Below the pieces are notes generated by a model. It did no database searches and was not told the origin of the DNA. It was given only the letters and a program-made list of their open reading frames with translations. A stretch of DNA of 64,000 bases from Variovorax beijingensis (GTDB lineage Bacteria > Pseudomonadota > Gammaproteobacteria > Burkholderiales > Burkholderiaceae_C): positions 1 through 64,000 of the forward strand of contig NZ_RXFQ01000012.1 of assembly GCF_003951285.1 (NCBI RefSeq), in the 5' to 3' direction. Made by a program: the position numbers and the translations under genes. Below are positions 8,397 to 16,857 of the stretch, piece after piece (the first letter of the stretch is position 1; the number at the start of each line of letters is the position of its first letter).

Positions 8397-8633
8397 GCGG
8401 CAGGTCCGCTGCATTGCGTACGCCAGCTTCAACTGGCCGCGCTGCGAGCCTTGGCTTCCGCGGCATGGAGTTCTACGGCTGCCAGGACCAGTTCGGGATC
8501 TCCCGCGAGACGCTTCACGTCAATGTCGATGAACGCCGCGCCGGCTGGGCTGCCCGGCCGCCGTCGTCCTCAAGATCTCCGATCCCGGTCCTGCGCTGTG
8601 AACATATCCACAAAACCAGAGTCAAGCCGCTTC

Positions 8634-9170
8634 ATGAAGAAGCGGGAAAGATCGTCGCAAGAGCTGTCTGCCGAGGCCGCAGCCCCCATGTTGGCTGCGC
8701 CGGGGAGTCTTCCCCGTTTGGCCGTGTTCAGCGCTCTGCTTCGTGCCGGGCACGATGGAAAGAACCTGACGGAGGTTCAGACAGCGACTGTCCTGCCGGC
8801 ATCGACGCTGGAACATCACCTCATGGCCCTGGTTGGGGCCGGCTTGGTGGCACAGCAGCGAAACGGCCGGGAGGTGATGTGCACCGCTCGTTTCGAACAG
8901 ATTCGTCATCCGCGGCGCTGCCCGCGTTGCATGATCGCTCGGGCATTTCGACCAGGACCATGGCGGAGCGCGCACCTTCCTGGCTGTGAATTTCGGAAGA
9001 GAGTGACTCTCTCAAAGATCCGGAACGTCCGAAATTTTTGGTTCCTTTTCAGACATCGCACTCGCGGCTACGCCGCGATGGTCTCGCACGAAGCCGCCTG
9101 CACCGGAACATGCGCGCGCTCTTCCTTGATGCGGTTGGCGCCGTCCACGAACACCAGCTTGGGCTTGTAG
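8634..9170 (+). CDS. ArsR-type helix-turn-helix regulator, C-terminus probably frameshifted
   Basis: The first 95 residues fit the ArsR family: [60 protein letters not shown], ending RFEQIR. Family members end about 15 residues later. Here the frame continues for some 80 unrelated, Arg- and Pro-rich residues and runs 103 bases into the opposed panD gene, which points to a frameshift near 8905-8920. No metal-binding CxC motif is seen in the recognition helix. It may still be expressed as a DNA-binding protein with an odd tail, or be a recent pseudogene. Confidence 0.55.
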   Translation: MKKRERSSQELSAEAAAPMLAAPGSLPRLAVFSALLRAGHDGKNLTEVQTATVLPASTLEHHLMALVGAGLVAQQRNGREVMCTARFEQIRHPRRCPRCMIARAFRPGPWRSAHLPGCEFRKRVTLSKIRNVRNFWFLFRHRTRGYAAMVSHEAACTGTCARSSLMRLAPSTNTSLGL

Positions 9171-9469
9171 CCTGCCACCTGGTCTTCGGGCACCAGGCCG
9201 AAGGCCGCGATGATGATCAGGTCGCCCACCGAGGCCCGGCGGGCGGCCGAGCCGTTGACCGAGATGATGCCGGTGCCGCGCTCGCCGCGGATCGCGTAGG
9301 TGACGAAGCGCTCGCCGTTGTTGATGTTCCAGATGTGCACCTGCTCGTTCTCGGCCAGGTTGGCGGCGTCGAGCAGGTCCTCGTCGATGGCGCAGGAGCC
9401 CTCGTAGTGCAGTTCGCAGTCGGTGACGGCAACGCGGTGGATCTTGGATTTGAGCAGGGTGCGGAACAT
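9068..9469 (-). CDS. panD: Aspartate 1-decarboxylase (pantothenate pathway)
   Basis: 133 residues. PanD converts L-aspartate to beta-alanine for pantothenate and CoA. The N-terminus [20 protein letters not shown] and [15 protein letters not shown] carry the self-processing Gly24-Ser25 bond that generates the pyruvoyl group. Lys9, Tyr22 and Arg54 ([20 protein letters not shown]) are present. The start is fixed by family length. It lies alone, without panB or panC, and is convergent with the ArsR-type gene. It is probably a stable housekeeping copy. Confidence 0.95.
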   Translation of the reverse strand: MFRTLLKSKIHRVAVTDCELHYEGSCAIDEDLLDAANLAENEQVHIWNINNGERFVTYAIRGERGTGIISVNGSAARRASVGDLIIIAAFGLVPEDQVAGYKPKLVFVDGANRIKEERAHVPVQAASCETIAA

Positions 9470-10114
9470 GGGTGAACTCTTTCTCTCTCTGCGAAAAGGT
9501 GGATCGGTCTGGCGTTCATCGATGAGCACGCCAAGGCGAAGGGTGCCGTTCAGTGCGGCGGGCGAAGCATGGTAGTCGCCAACGGCGTTGGCGTCAGCGC
9601 CTGTGCCGTCTTCATCGCGGGGACCTCCGGCGCTTCGGACCCGCACGCTGTGCTTGCCCAGAGGCCGGCCTGCGGCCGCTTTCGAGTCCTGGCAGCTGTG
9701 CAGCGCCGCGCGGCTTCGGTCTTTGACAATCCCGCCCGACTCGCGGAGCCGGCCATGTCGCACGATCTCTTTCCTTCGCGTTCCTTCGAATTTTCCGATG
9801 TCGTTCATCTTTTTGTTCGCGAAGCCGCGGGCAAGTACCGCCCGGCTCAGGCCGATGAGGTGCTGCTCGCGGCCCGGTGATCGCTGGCGCGGCGGATGCG
9901 CCGTTGCCACGCCTTGACTTCGCCTGCGCTGGTGCAGGACTTTCCGCATCTGCGGAATGGGGGCTGGGGTGCGAGGTGCTCGCCGTCGAGACCTGGCGTC
10001 CGACGGCACTTGCAACCGGTGGGAGGGCGCCGACGGCAGGCGCGAGTTCGCGATGACTCATTCGCACGCACCTGACAACCACAATCCGTGTGATGGATTT
10101 GCCGCAGCCGCCAT
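9470..10114. other. Stretch with no recognisable gene
   Basis: 645 bases upstream of panD and downstream of the small XRE gene. Long open frames on both strands are Arg/Pro/Ala-rich and look like shadows of high GC. No hairpin or repeat was noticed. It should contain the panD promoter. Confidence 0.4.
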
Positions 10115-10444
10115 CTACGAAGACGATTTGATACGACTTGCGAAGTCGAGCAGTGACTTGCGCTGTTTGGCGTTTAGCTGACCGAACCACAGGATGAGCT
10201 TGGCGAGTTCGTCATCCGCTGCATAGAAGTAGGGGGCCGGAACGCCAAGCTCGTCTGCCAGCCGATGCGCGAAAGAAATGTTTGGCTCATGGACACCGCT
10301 CTCGTATCGAGAAATGCGTGCGCTGGCGGTGCCCTCATCCAGTCCCGCCTTAACGCCGAGCTTGTCTTGTGGCAAACCTGCCGCCAATCTCGCAAGTCTT
10401 AAGCGAGTCCCGAAGACAGAGCGAAGAGATGGGCTGGGAGGCAT
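10115..10444 (-). CDS. Small XRE-family regulator, divergent partner of XRE-cupin copy 1
   Basis: 109 residues. The helix-turn-helix is near the N-terminus: FGTRLRLARLAAGLPQDKLG, VKAGLDEGTASARISRYESG, HEPNISFAHRLADELGVPAP. The C-terminal half (DELAKLILWFGQLNAKQRKS) is a dimerising helix like that of phage Cro/CI-type or antitoxin-type regulators. It faces the XRE-cupin gene across 88 bases that contain inverted repeats, so it probably controls both genes. Partners at the other two XRE-cupin loci are different proteins. Confidence 0.75.
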   Translation of the reverse strand: MPPSPSLRSVFGTRLRLARLAAGLPQDKLGVKAGLDEGTASARISRYESGVHEPNISFAHRLADELGVPAPYFYAADDELAKLILWFGQLNAKQRKSLLDFASRIKSSS

Positions 10445-10496
10445 TCTACGATAGTCGTAAGTTCGACTTTTCGCGTCTTTACGTTTTTCGTAGAAT
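10443..10496. promoter_or_regulatory. Inverted-repeat operator between the divergent XRE genes (copy 1)
   Basis: ATTCTACGA at 10443-10451 is matched by its exact reverse complement TCGTAGAAT at 10488-10496. A smaller repeat GTCGTAAGTTCGAC (arms GTCG/CGAC) lies inside. The left arm overlaps the start of the small XRE gene. The layout suits autoregulation by one of the two regulators. Spacing of the arms is about four and a half helical turns, which could allow looping (inference). Confidence 0.5.
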
Positions 10497-10532
10497 CAAG
10501 GCTTGCGCATTCCGCTTCAGGCAGGTCTCTCT

Positions 10533-11204
10533 ATGCCCAATCGAGCAATTGCATCCCCTTTACCTAGCGCCCGGCCTCTGCGACTTCCGGTTTCGGTGAC
10601 GCGCGCCCGGCCGCGGCAATCCGCTCCTGTCGTGCGCAGCCTGTCCGCTGTACGCATTGGGACGCAGGTGAGGGCGCTTCGCATGGCGGCCGAGGTGTCT
10701 GGCGGCGCGCTGGCCAAGACCTCGGGGATTTCTTCCTCGATGCTCTCGCGCATCGAGCGCGGTCTGGTCTCGCCCTCGGTGCAGACCCTGGAGCGTCTCG
10801 CGAATGGTCTTGGGGTGCCGACGTCGCGGTTTTTCGGGGACCAGGCGCGGCGCACGGACTTCTGCCATGTGCGCGCGGGGCAGGGCGTCGTCGTCGATCG
10901 GGTCGGGGCGGTGGCGGACTACCGTTACGAGCTGCTGGGCCACCTGCTGTCGGGCAACCTGTTCGTCGAGCCCTACCTGGTCACATTGCTGCCCGGCGCC
11001 GATCCCTGCGTGACCTTCCAGCACCCGGGTCTCGAGTTCCTGTACTTCCTGTCCGGGGAGGTCATGTACCGCTACGGCAGCAAGCCGGTGGCGGTGGGGA
11101 CAGGCGACTCGCTGCTGTTCGATGCGACTGCGCTGCATGGCATCGAGGAGATTCAGGCGCAGCCGGTCTCGTATCTGTCGGTGGTGTTCACGCTGCGCGA
11201 GTGA
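10533..11204 (+). CDS. XRE-cupin transcriptional regulator, copy 1
   Basis: 223 residues. A basic N-terminal arm is followed by an XRE helix-turn-helix (VRALRMAAEVSGGALAKTSG, ISSSMLSRIERGLVSPSVQT), then a linker and a C-terminal cupin (LLPGADPCVTFQHPGLEFLY, FLSGEVMYRYGSKPVAVGTG, DSLLFDATALHGIEEIQ). XRE-cupin proteins usually sense a small molecule such as an amine or sugar acid and repress or activate an adjacent catabolic gene. Here no such gene is next to it. Two same-length paralogues occur at 27353 and 59285. Bases 10611-10763 are identical to 59363-59515. The ATG at 10533 aligns with the paralogue starts. Confidence 0.88.
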   Translation: MPNRAIASPLPSARPLRLPVSVTRARPRQSAPVVRSLSAVRIGTQVRALRMAAEVSGGALAKTSGISSSMLSRIERGLVSPSVQTLERLANGLGVPTSRFFGDQARRTDFCHVRAGQGVVVDRVGAVADYRYELLGHLLSGNLFVEPYLVTLLPGADPCVTFQHPGLEFLYFLSGEVMYRYGSKPVAVGTGDSLLFDATALHGIEEIQAQPVSYLSVVFTLRE

Positions 11205-11551
11205 GGGCAGAAGTGGGGCCTACTCAAGCAGCGTGCGTGAAGACGAGGGGTGCGAGAGAGGGCGTGGTGGAGACGGCCTCTCCCGCCGGTGCGTTGCCCA
11301 CCTTGATGGCCGACTCCGGGATCGGCATTGTCGTCATGCGGTGTGAGGCCCCGTGTGAAACTCTTGCCATGTCCTGTCGGTTTTGAACACAAGCATTGCA
11401 ACCACGCGTGTTGACCGACGGCGTCGGAGAGGGCCCATGTGCCGCGGTGCATGGAGGCGATGACGGTTCGAAACTGACCCCATGGAACATTGAACCGGGC
11501 CTCGGCAGACGCTTCAGGTGCCATCGGGTCTTCGGTTGCGACGGCACTGGA
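11205..11551. other. Stretch with no firm gene
   Basis: 347 bases between the convergent XRE-cupin and DUF1016 genes. A 37-codon minus-strand frame (11224-11337, ending in APLVFTHAA) has high third-position GC but no ribosome site, so it is not called. Confidence 0.4.
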
Positions 11552-12787
11552 CTACCGGGAGGGGCGACCCGGGGAGCCCAACGGGGGGTAGCTGGCCCGC
11601 ACGACTTCCTGAAGCTGGCGTGCGGTGGGCAGCTTTCCCTTCATCGCGGCCGGCAGCTTGCCCTGGAGGTGGTACTCGGCCACGCCGATCGGGTTCGACT
11701 TGCTCTTGAGTGCGAACTCCACTTCGAGGTTGTCCTTTTCGGCGCACAGGATGATGCCGATGGACGGCGCATCGTCTGGCGCGCGCTCTTTCTCGTTGAG
11801 GAGGTTGAGATAGAAATCCATTTTGCCGGCGAACTCCGGCTCGAAGGGGCCGATCTTCAGCTCGATGGCCACCAGCGCCTTGAGGAAGCGGTGGTAGAAG
11901 AGCAGGTCGATGAAGTATTCCTTGCGCCCGAGCGTGAGCCGGTACTGGCGCCCGACGAAACAGAAGCCGTAACCCAGCTCGAGGATGAAGTCGCGCAATC
12001 TGTCGATCAGGTGGTCCTCGAGCTCGCGCTCCTTGATCTCGCGTCGGATACCGAGGAACTCGAGGTTGTAGCTGCTCTTGAGTGCCTCCTCGGCCTGCTC
12101 GGCAAAGTGCTCGGGCAGCGCCAGTGCGAAGTTGTGCACCTTGCCTTCGGCCAATGACCGCTCGTAGGCTTGCGCCTTGATCTGGTTGAGCAGCACGTTG
12201 CGGCTCCAGCCGAAGCGCGCCGTGGCCTTCAGGTAGAACAGCCGCTGGCCGGCATCTTCGAGTCTGGACAGCAGGTTGACGTGGTGGCCCCAGGGCACGG
12301 CCTCCACCATGTCTCGCACAGCTTGTGCGAGTTGTCGGTGGTCAGCGACCGCAAGCGCCTTGGAGCCGCGGGGGCGCTGGGTGTCGCACCCGCTTTCTCG
12401 CACAAGCTGTGCGAGAAACTCCGGCGCGGTGTAGGTCTCGTGAAATTGGCGCATGCGCCAGAGGCTCGCCGCGGAAAACCCGGCCGTCCCGGGGAAGGAA
12501 GCCTTGAGGTCGCGCGCCAGGCGATCGACTACCGCATCGCCCCATCCCTGGTGCGCCTGCTGTTCGCGGATGGCCTGCCCCATGTCCCAGTACAGCGCCA
12601 CCAGTTCGCGGTTGACGGCGCGCGCGGCCGACAGCCGCGCACCGTCGATGCGGCGTTTCAGACCCTCGACGAAGCGAGCGTAGTCAAACAGGATGGGCGT
12701 GGTGGCAGACACCCGGGAAATATAGTGCCTTGCGCGCGTGCGGTGCGCCGGCGCGAGGCGCCGGGCGTGGGAGGACGAGCCGGTCAC
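11552..12787 (-). CDS. DUF1016 (YhcG-type) PD-(D/E)XK nuclease-like protein
   Basis: Up to 411 residues. The N-terminal DUF1016_N part has LVALYWDMGQAIREQQAHQG, WGDAVVDRLARDLKASFPG and FSAASLWRMRQFHETYTAPE. The C-terminal part is a PD-(D/E)XK fold with YFIDLLFYHRFLKALVAIEL then K as the likely catalytic D...ExK, and FAGKMDFYLNLLNEKERAPD. YhcG-type proteins are linked to mobile elements and restriction islands; the substrate is unknown. A GTG at 12712 (VSATTPILFDYARF) fits the family start better than the upstream ATG. Two perfect hairpins lie inside the gene. The region between residues about 120 and 170 looks like an insertion relative to typical members. Confidence 0.85.
   Translation of the reverse strand: MTGSSSHARRLAPAHRTRARHYISRVSATTPILFDYARFVEGLKRRIDGARLSAARAVNRELVALYWDMGQAIREQQAHQGWGDAVVDRLARDLKASFPGTAGFSAASLWRMRQFHETYTAPEFLAQLVRESGCDTQRPRGSKALAVADHRQLAQAVRDMVEAVPWGHHVNLLSRLEDAGQRLFYLKATARFGWSRNVLLNQIKAQAYERSLAEGKVHNFALALPEHFAEQAEEALKSSYNLEFLGIRREIKERELEDHLIDRLRDFILELGYGFCFVGRQYRLTLGRKEYFIDLLFYHRFLKALVAIELKIGPFEPEFAGKMDFYLNLLNEKERAPDDAPSIGIILCAEKDNLEVEFALKSKSNPIGVAEYHLQGKLPAAMKGKLPTARQLQEVVRASYPPLGSPGRPSR
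12394..12418. repeat. Perfect hairpin inside the DUF1016 gene, with a second copy at 12313-12331
   Basis: TTTCTCGCACA and TGTGCGAGAAA flank AGC, an 11-base perfect inverted repeat. The shorter version CTCGCACA-GCT-TGTGCGAG is at 12313-12331. The two encode the similar peptides LAQLVRES and LAQAVRDM. Both lie where the protein departs from its family, so they may be traces of a small palindromic insertion. Confidence 0.55.
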
Positions 12788-13201
12788 CGCGTCCCCCCTG
12801 TTGCGCAGCGCCCGCGCTGCTTCGCGCGGGCCTGGCGGCGCTCGTGCCGGCCACCGGTCTCTCGCGCACCGCTGGATACCCAGTCGTGGGGAGCGGCAGC
12901 CTGGCGGCCCGCGCCGCCGACGTCCAACGCATCGCCTCTGAGGTGGCGGGTCTCAAGCGCGCCGGGCTGCTTCGCTTCGCCTTGTGCGGTCTGCAGAGGG
13001 GAAAGAGAAAAGACAAGGGCTGTGGGTGGGCCGGCTTGCTGCGACCTGGAGGGTGGCACACCGTTCTCGCCGTCAAGGTCTGCGCGCGCCAGGGTGGCGC
13101 GCTGGCGGCCTGCGGCCGTCTTCGAACCCTGACTGCTGCGCTGCGGCGTGCCGGCGACGGTCCCGGGCCATCCCGCCCGCAAACCGTTCAAGGAGAACGC
13201 C
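12788..13201. other. GC-rich intergenic stretch, no gene seen
   Basis: 414 bases between the divergent DUF1016 and DUF2958 genes. It contains a hairpin GCGCGCCA-GGG-TGGCGCGC at 13084-13102. Open frames look like composition artefacts. Confidence 0.4.
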
Positions 13202-13558
13202 ATGGTTTCCAGTTGTCCCTTCCTCTCCGATGCGCAGTTCGACCTGCTGCTGGCCAACGGCCTGCAGTCGCGGGCACAGACAGACTTCGATCCGCCGCCC
13301 GTGGTCAAGCTCTTCACGCCCGACGCCGGCGCCACCTGGCTGCTGAGCGAGATCGACCCCGAGGACCACGACATCGCCTTCGGGCTGTGCGATCTCGGGC
13401 TGGGGTTGCGCGAGCTGGGCTGCGTGAGCCTCTCGGAGCTGGCCCGGCTGCGCGGCATGTTGGACCTGACGATCGAGCAGGACCTGCACTTCCAGGCCGG
13501 CAAGCGCCTGAGCGCCTGTGCGAAAGAGGCGCGCATGGCAGGGCGCATCCAGGCCTGA
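13202..13558 (+). CDS. DUF2958 protein of conjugative elements
   Basis: 118 residues. The pattern LSDAQFDLLLANGLQSRAQT, DFDPPPVVKLFTPDAGATWL, LSEIDPEDHDIAFGLCDLGL and ELGCVSLSELARLRG is the DUF2958 signature. These proteins are carried on plasmids and integrative elements, commonly near antirestriction and single-strand-binding genes; the function is unknown. AGGAGAACGCC places the start at ATG 13202. ArdC follows 530 bases downstream, consistent with a plasmid establishment block. Confidence 0.85.
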   Translation: MVSSCPFLSDAQFDLLLANGLQSRAQTDFDPPPVVKLFTPDAGATWLLSEIDPEDHDIAFGLCDLGLGLRELGCVSLSELARLRGMLDLTIEQDLHFQAGKRLSACAKEARMAGRIQA

Positions 13559-14091
13559 GGGCACGGCCGCCCTTTGTTTTTGTCGCTTTCGTCTTCTTTT
13601 GTTCCTGTCTCTCTCGCGCGGCGCGCCAGCCGTGCGCACACGCAAGGTGAAGTTCAAGGCGGCTGTCGACTCTGAGATCGAACTGTTGGCAGGACTGCTG
13701 AATCACGCCAACGTTCGTCGGTCCAGAACCATGGTTCCGTCGATGCGGTTTCGCTTGCGCGCGGACCGATGGGTGCGTCAAGTGGCCGTGCATGCACGGC
13801 AGAGCCCGATCGGTCCGCCTGTGCGGCGCGGGCGGTTGCGTGCATCGGGGTTGCGGCCTGTGCCGCTTTGCATCTGCGTTCGGGGCCGCCTCTTGACCGA
13901 CGCATAGCGCGCACGGGCCGCTGTCCAGGGCTGCGGGCTTTGCCACCGTCCTCACCCGGTCCTCGCTGCGCTCGGCTGCGGCTTGCGGCCGGTCCCTGGA
14001 CATCGGCCCTTTCGCGCGCTGTTCATGCGTCGAGGCGGCTCCGAAGGCAGATGTTCAACCACCGCGGCACATGCCGCAGAAAGGCCAAGCC
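13559..14091. other. Stretch with no recognisable gene
   Basis: 533 bases between DUF2958 and ardC. One plus-strand frame near 13640-13740 (KFKAAVDSEIELLAGLLNHA) looks protein-like but has no start or family. Otherwise low-information GC-rich sequence, presumably carrying the ardC promoter. Confidence 0.4.
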
Positions 14092-15186
14092 ATGCACGCG
14101 AACTCAACTTCCATCGCCACCGCGCATCGCGCGGGGACGCCAACAGCCACGGGCGTTCCCCCCGCACCCCCCGAGGACTCACCCAAAGCAGGTGAGGGTG
14201 CTGCCGAATCTGCGGACGCTGCTGCGCGGGGGCGGGACCGCATGGACGTGCGGCGGATCGTGACGGAACGGATCATCGCGATGCTGGAGAAGGGCGGCAG
14301 CGTGATGCGCGAACGCTGGACGCGGGCGGCGGCGCGCGGGGTGCCTCGCAACGGCAAGACCGGGGCGCCCTACCGCGGCGCGAATGTGCTGCTGCTCTGG
14401 GATGCGGCGATCGAGGCGGGCTACGCGTCCAATGTGTGGCTGACCTACAGGCAGGCGCAGCGCCTCGGCGCCCAGGTCCGCCACGGTGAGCGCGGCGTGC
14501 TGTGCGCGCACTTCGAGCGCAGGGCACGGGAGCGCCCTGACGACACCGACGATGTCCTCGCGGAAGGCGGCATGGATGAGGAGGCCCTGACGGCCCGCCC
14601 CGGTGGACGCGCCGGGGTTCTGCTGTGCCGGCCGTTCTGGCTCTTCAACCTGGCGCAGATCGACGGGCTGCCGCTCGAGGTCGTGGACCTGGGCATCGCC
14701 GCGCCGGCGGCCTCGCAGGAGCCGGTGGAGCGGGCGATGCGGCTGCTCGGGGGCTGCAATGCGACGATCCGGCACGGGTTCGACCAGGCGGCGTACCTGC
14801 CGGCGCTCGACGAGATCCGTCTGCCGTGGCCGCGGCAGTTCACGAGCGCCGAGGCGCAGTGCGCGACGGCGCTGCACGAGCTGGTGCACTGGACCGGCCA
14901 TCCCGAGCGGCTGAACCGCAGCTTCGGGCGGCGCTTCGGCGATGCGGCCTATGCGTTCGAGGAACTGGTGGCGGAGCTCGGCAGCGCGTTCCTCCTGGGG
15001 CACTGCGGGCTGGTCGATGCCACGGTCGAGGGGCATGCGGCCTACATCGACGCCTGGCTGAAGGTGCTGCGGGCCGACCGCACGGCGATTTTCACGGCGG
15101 CGCGCCTTGCGGAGGAGGCGTTCGCGTACATCGTGGCGCGGGAGATGCCTGCGCTCGGCGGGTCCGGACCTATCGCGTGGCGGTGA
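14092..15186 (+). CDS. ardC: ArdC-family antirestriction protein
   Basis: 364 residues. After a disordered Ala/Pro-rich leader, residues about 45-155 form the ArdC single-stranded-DNA-binding part (RRIVTERIIAMLEKGGSVMR, GANVLLLWDAAIEAGYASNV, WLTYRQAQRLGAQVRHGERG). The C-terminal zincin-like metalloprotease part has HELVHWTGH (HExxH) and FEELVAELGSAFLLGHC with the third ligand Glu. ArdC enters recipient cells during conjugation and protects incoming DNA. An ATG at 14071 is an alternative start. It ends 88 bases before the HipA-like gene. Confidence 0.88.
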   Translation: MHANSTSIATAHRAGTPTATGVPPAPPEDSPKAGEGAAESADAAARGRDRMDVRRIVTERIIAMLEKGGSVMRERWTRAAARGVPRNGKTGAPYRGANVLLLWDAAIEAGYASNVWLTYRQAQRLGAQVRHGERGVLCAHFERRARERPDDTDDVLAEGGMDEEALTARPGGRAGVLLCRPFWLFNLAQIDGLPLEVVDLGIAAPAASQEPVERAMRLLGGCNATIRHGFDQAAYLPALDEIRLPWPRQFTSAEAQCATALHELVHWTGHPERLNRSFGRRFGDAAYAFEELVAELGSAFLLGHCGLVDATVEGHAAYIDAWLKVLRADRTAIFTAARLAEEAFAYIVAREMPALGGSGPIAWR

Positions 15187-15274
15187 GGGGTCGATGCATC
15201 GAGATCTGGTGAAGGCGGCGCGTGGCGATGTCGCGCGCCGGCCTCGCAGCCGGGCCGGTTCCAGGACGACGACG

Positions 15275-16507
15275 ATGCTCCCTGAAAAGATTCGTCTCCT
15301 GAATGTCTCTATCGGGGACGCTCCCCAGGCGGGCCAGTTGCCCCGGACATCCACCTACGAGTTCCGGTATCTCGCGCCGGACGCGGAGCAGGCGACGGTG
15401 GCCCTGCTGATGCCGCCCAGCGAGCGCCTCACCTGGCAAGACGGCGACCTGTTTCCTCCGATGGGCCAGAATCTTCCCGAGGGCGAGCTGTTCATGAGGA
15501 TTCGGGAGCTGTTCCCGAAACAGCCGATGACGCCGATGCACATGCTGGCGCTGGCAGGGCGCAACGGGATTGGCCGCTTGGGCTACAGCCTGCCCGGCCA
15601 GGGTGCACCCCCCTTGCCGCGCACGCTGAGCAAGGCCGAATTGCTGGGCACGAAGTACACGCCAGAGGTTTTCAGTGAGTTGGTGGCGGCCTACTTGAGC
15701 ACGGGGGCGGGCATTGCGGGCATGCAGCCCAAGATCATGGTGCCGGACCGACCGACGGCGCCCATCCCATCACTCATTGTCAAGGCGGCAGGCGCGGCCT
15801 ACCCCGGGCTGGCTGCCAACGAGTATCTGTGCCTGACGGCCGCCAAACGCGCAGGCATCGATGTGCCGTCGTTCGCGTTGTCCGACGATGGCCAGATGCT
15901 GGTCTTGGACCGCTTTGACCTGGTCGCCCATGACGATGGCCGGGTAGAGCGGCTCGGCTTTGAAGACATCGCGGCGCTGGCGGGGCTGCGGGTGCGCGAC
16001 ATCCTGTCGGACCGCAAATACCACGGCAGCTACCAGCGTGTCGCCGAGTTGCTGCGCCGGTTCCAGCTTCACAGCAGCAACCTGCATCAATTCTTCGAGC
16101 AGGTCGCCTTCTCCATCATGGTCCGCAACGGCGATGCGCACCTCAAGAACTTCGGATGGCTCTACCGCTCGCGCAAGGACGTGTGGTTGGCGCCCATGTT
16201 CGATGTGGTGACAACCTCCATCTACAAGTACGCCCAGTTCCCGGGTGGCCCTGAGCTCGAAGACCGGACACTTGCGCTCAAGTTGTTCGCGGGTAAACAC
16301 CAGACGAAAGCCTATCCGACAACCGAAGAACTGGTGGATTTCGGCCGCCGCATCTGTGGTGTCGCCCGGCCCGTCGACGTGATTGACCGGATAGCGGGTG
16401 CCATGGGCAAGACCCTGGATGAGGCCAAGGGCGACGCGCGTGTCACCAGGGCGCTGTGGGAGCAGATGGCGCGAGCCTGGGAAGAGGGACGCGCGCACGC
16501 GCGATGA
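15275..16507 (+). CDS. hipA: HipA-like serine/threonine kinase toxin without a HipB
   Basis: 410 residues. The family signature is clear: AGMQPKIMV (substrate-side loop), LIVKAAGAAYPGLAANEYLC, LVLDRFDLV, the catalytic loop IMVRNGDAHLKNFGWLY with Asp and Asn, and the metal-binding LAPMFDVVTTSIYKYA. HipA kinases inactivate glutamyl-tRNA synthetase and are held in check by the HTH antitoxin HipB, encoded just upstream. Here the upstream 88 bases after ardC have no HTH gene. An in-frame ATG at 15194 with GAGGGG upstream would add 27 basic residues. It may be an orphan toxin, be controlled by another regulator, or be a non-toxic relative. Confidence 0.85.
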   Translation: MLPEKIRLLNVSIGDAPQAGQLPRTSTYEFRYLAPDAEQATVALLMPPSERLTWQDGDLFPPMGQNLPEGELFMRIRELFPKQPMTPMHMLALAGRNGIGRLGYSLPGQGAPPLPRTLSKAELLGTKYTPEVFSELVAAYLSTGAGIAGMQPKIMVPDRPTAPIPSLIVKAAGAAYPGLAANEYLCLTAAKRAGIDVPSFALSDDGQMLVLDRFDLVAHDDGRVERLGFEDIAALAGLRVRDILSDRKYHGSYQRVAELLRRFQLHSSNLHQFFEQVAFSIMVRNGDAHLKNFGWLYRSRKDVWLAPMFDVVTTSIYKYAQFPGGPELEDRTLALKLFAGKHQTKAYPTTEELVDFGRRICGVARPVDVIDRIAGAMGKTLDEAKGDARVTRALWEQMARAWEEGRAHAR

Positions 16508-16641
16508 ACGGGCGCGCCGGCCGGCCGGTGTTTTCTCTGCTGCGGTGCATGGCGGCGCTCCTCACATTTTGCCGGCAGCCATCTTCTTGAGGTGTTCTTG
16601 GTTCCGTTGCATCGCGCGGGCAAGTCCGTCAGGAGCAAGTC

Positions 16642-16857
16642 GTGAGCTCGCACCACGCACAACCATCGTCGCTGCCCACGCACTGGACACCCGAGCAGGT
16701 TCTGGCCGTCTTCGAGTGCCTGCATGCGCTGCGCGAGCAGCTATGGTCAATGTACGGATCGGCCGCGCAGCAGGCCTGGCGCGATCAGCTCGCGCCGCAC
16801 TTGCCGCTGCCCGAGTTCGATCCTGACCACCCCTTCCGATCGCCGCAAGCACCTGGC
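16642..16857 (+). pseudogene. N-terminal part of a small plasmid-type protein lacking its own stop
   Basis: A GTG at 16642 with AGGAG upstream opens the frame SSLPTHWTPEQVLAVFECLH, ALREQLWSMYGSAAQQAWRD. This pattern (HWTPEQALAVFELLDDLRxxI) is common in short conserved proteins of about 65-70 residues found in betaproteobacterial plasmids and genomes. After FDPDHPF a stop would be expected near 16840. Instead the frame runs on to 18105 through the antisense strand of the J-domain gene. The stop seems lost by a small deletion at the junction with that gene. Confidence 0.45.

Noticed and set aside
7026-8432. 468-codon minus-strand frame
   Set aside because: Antisense of the histidine kinase at 7272, which has all kinase motifs and a strong ribosome site.
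11224-11337. 37-codon minus-strand frame ending APLVFTHAA
   Set aside because: Plausible codon use but no ribosome site, promoter or family; too little to support.
13084-13102. GC-rich hairpin as a rho-independent terminator
   Set aside because: No T-run follows, and it lies upstream of DUF2958 rather than after a gene.
15191-15202. TCGATGCATCGA palindrome as a HipB operator
   Set aside because: It does not resemble known HipB sites (TATCC-N8-GGATA) and a 12-base palindrome can occur by chance; kept only as a remark under the HipA finding.
14179-15354. 391-codon minus-strand frame opposite ardC
   Set aside because: Arg-rich antisense of a gene with clear ArdC motifs.
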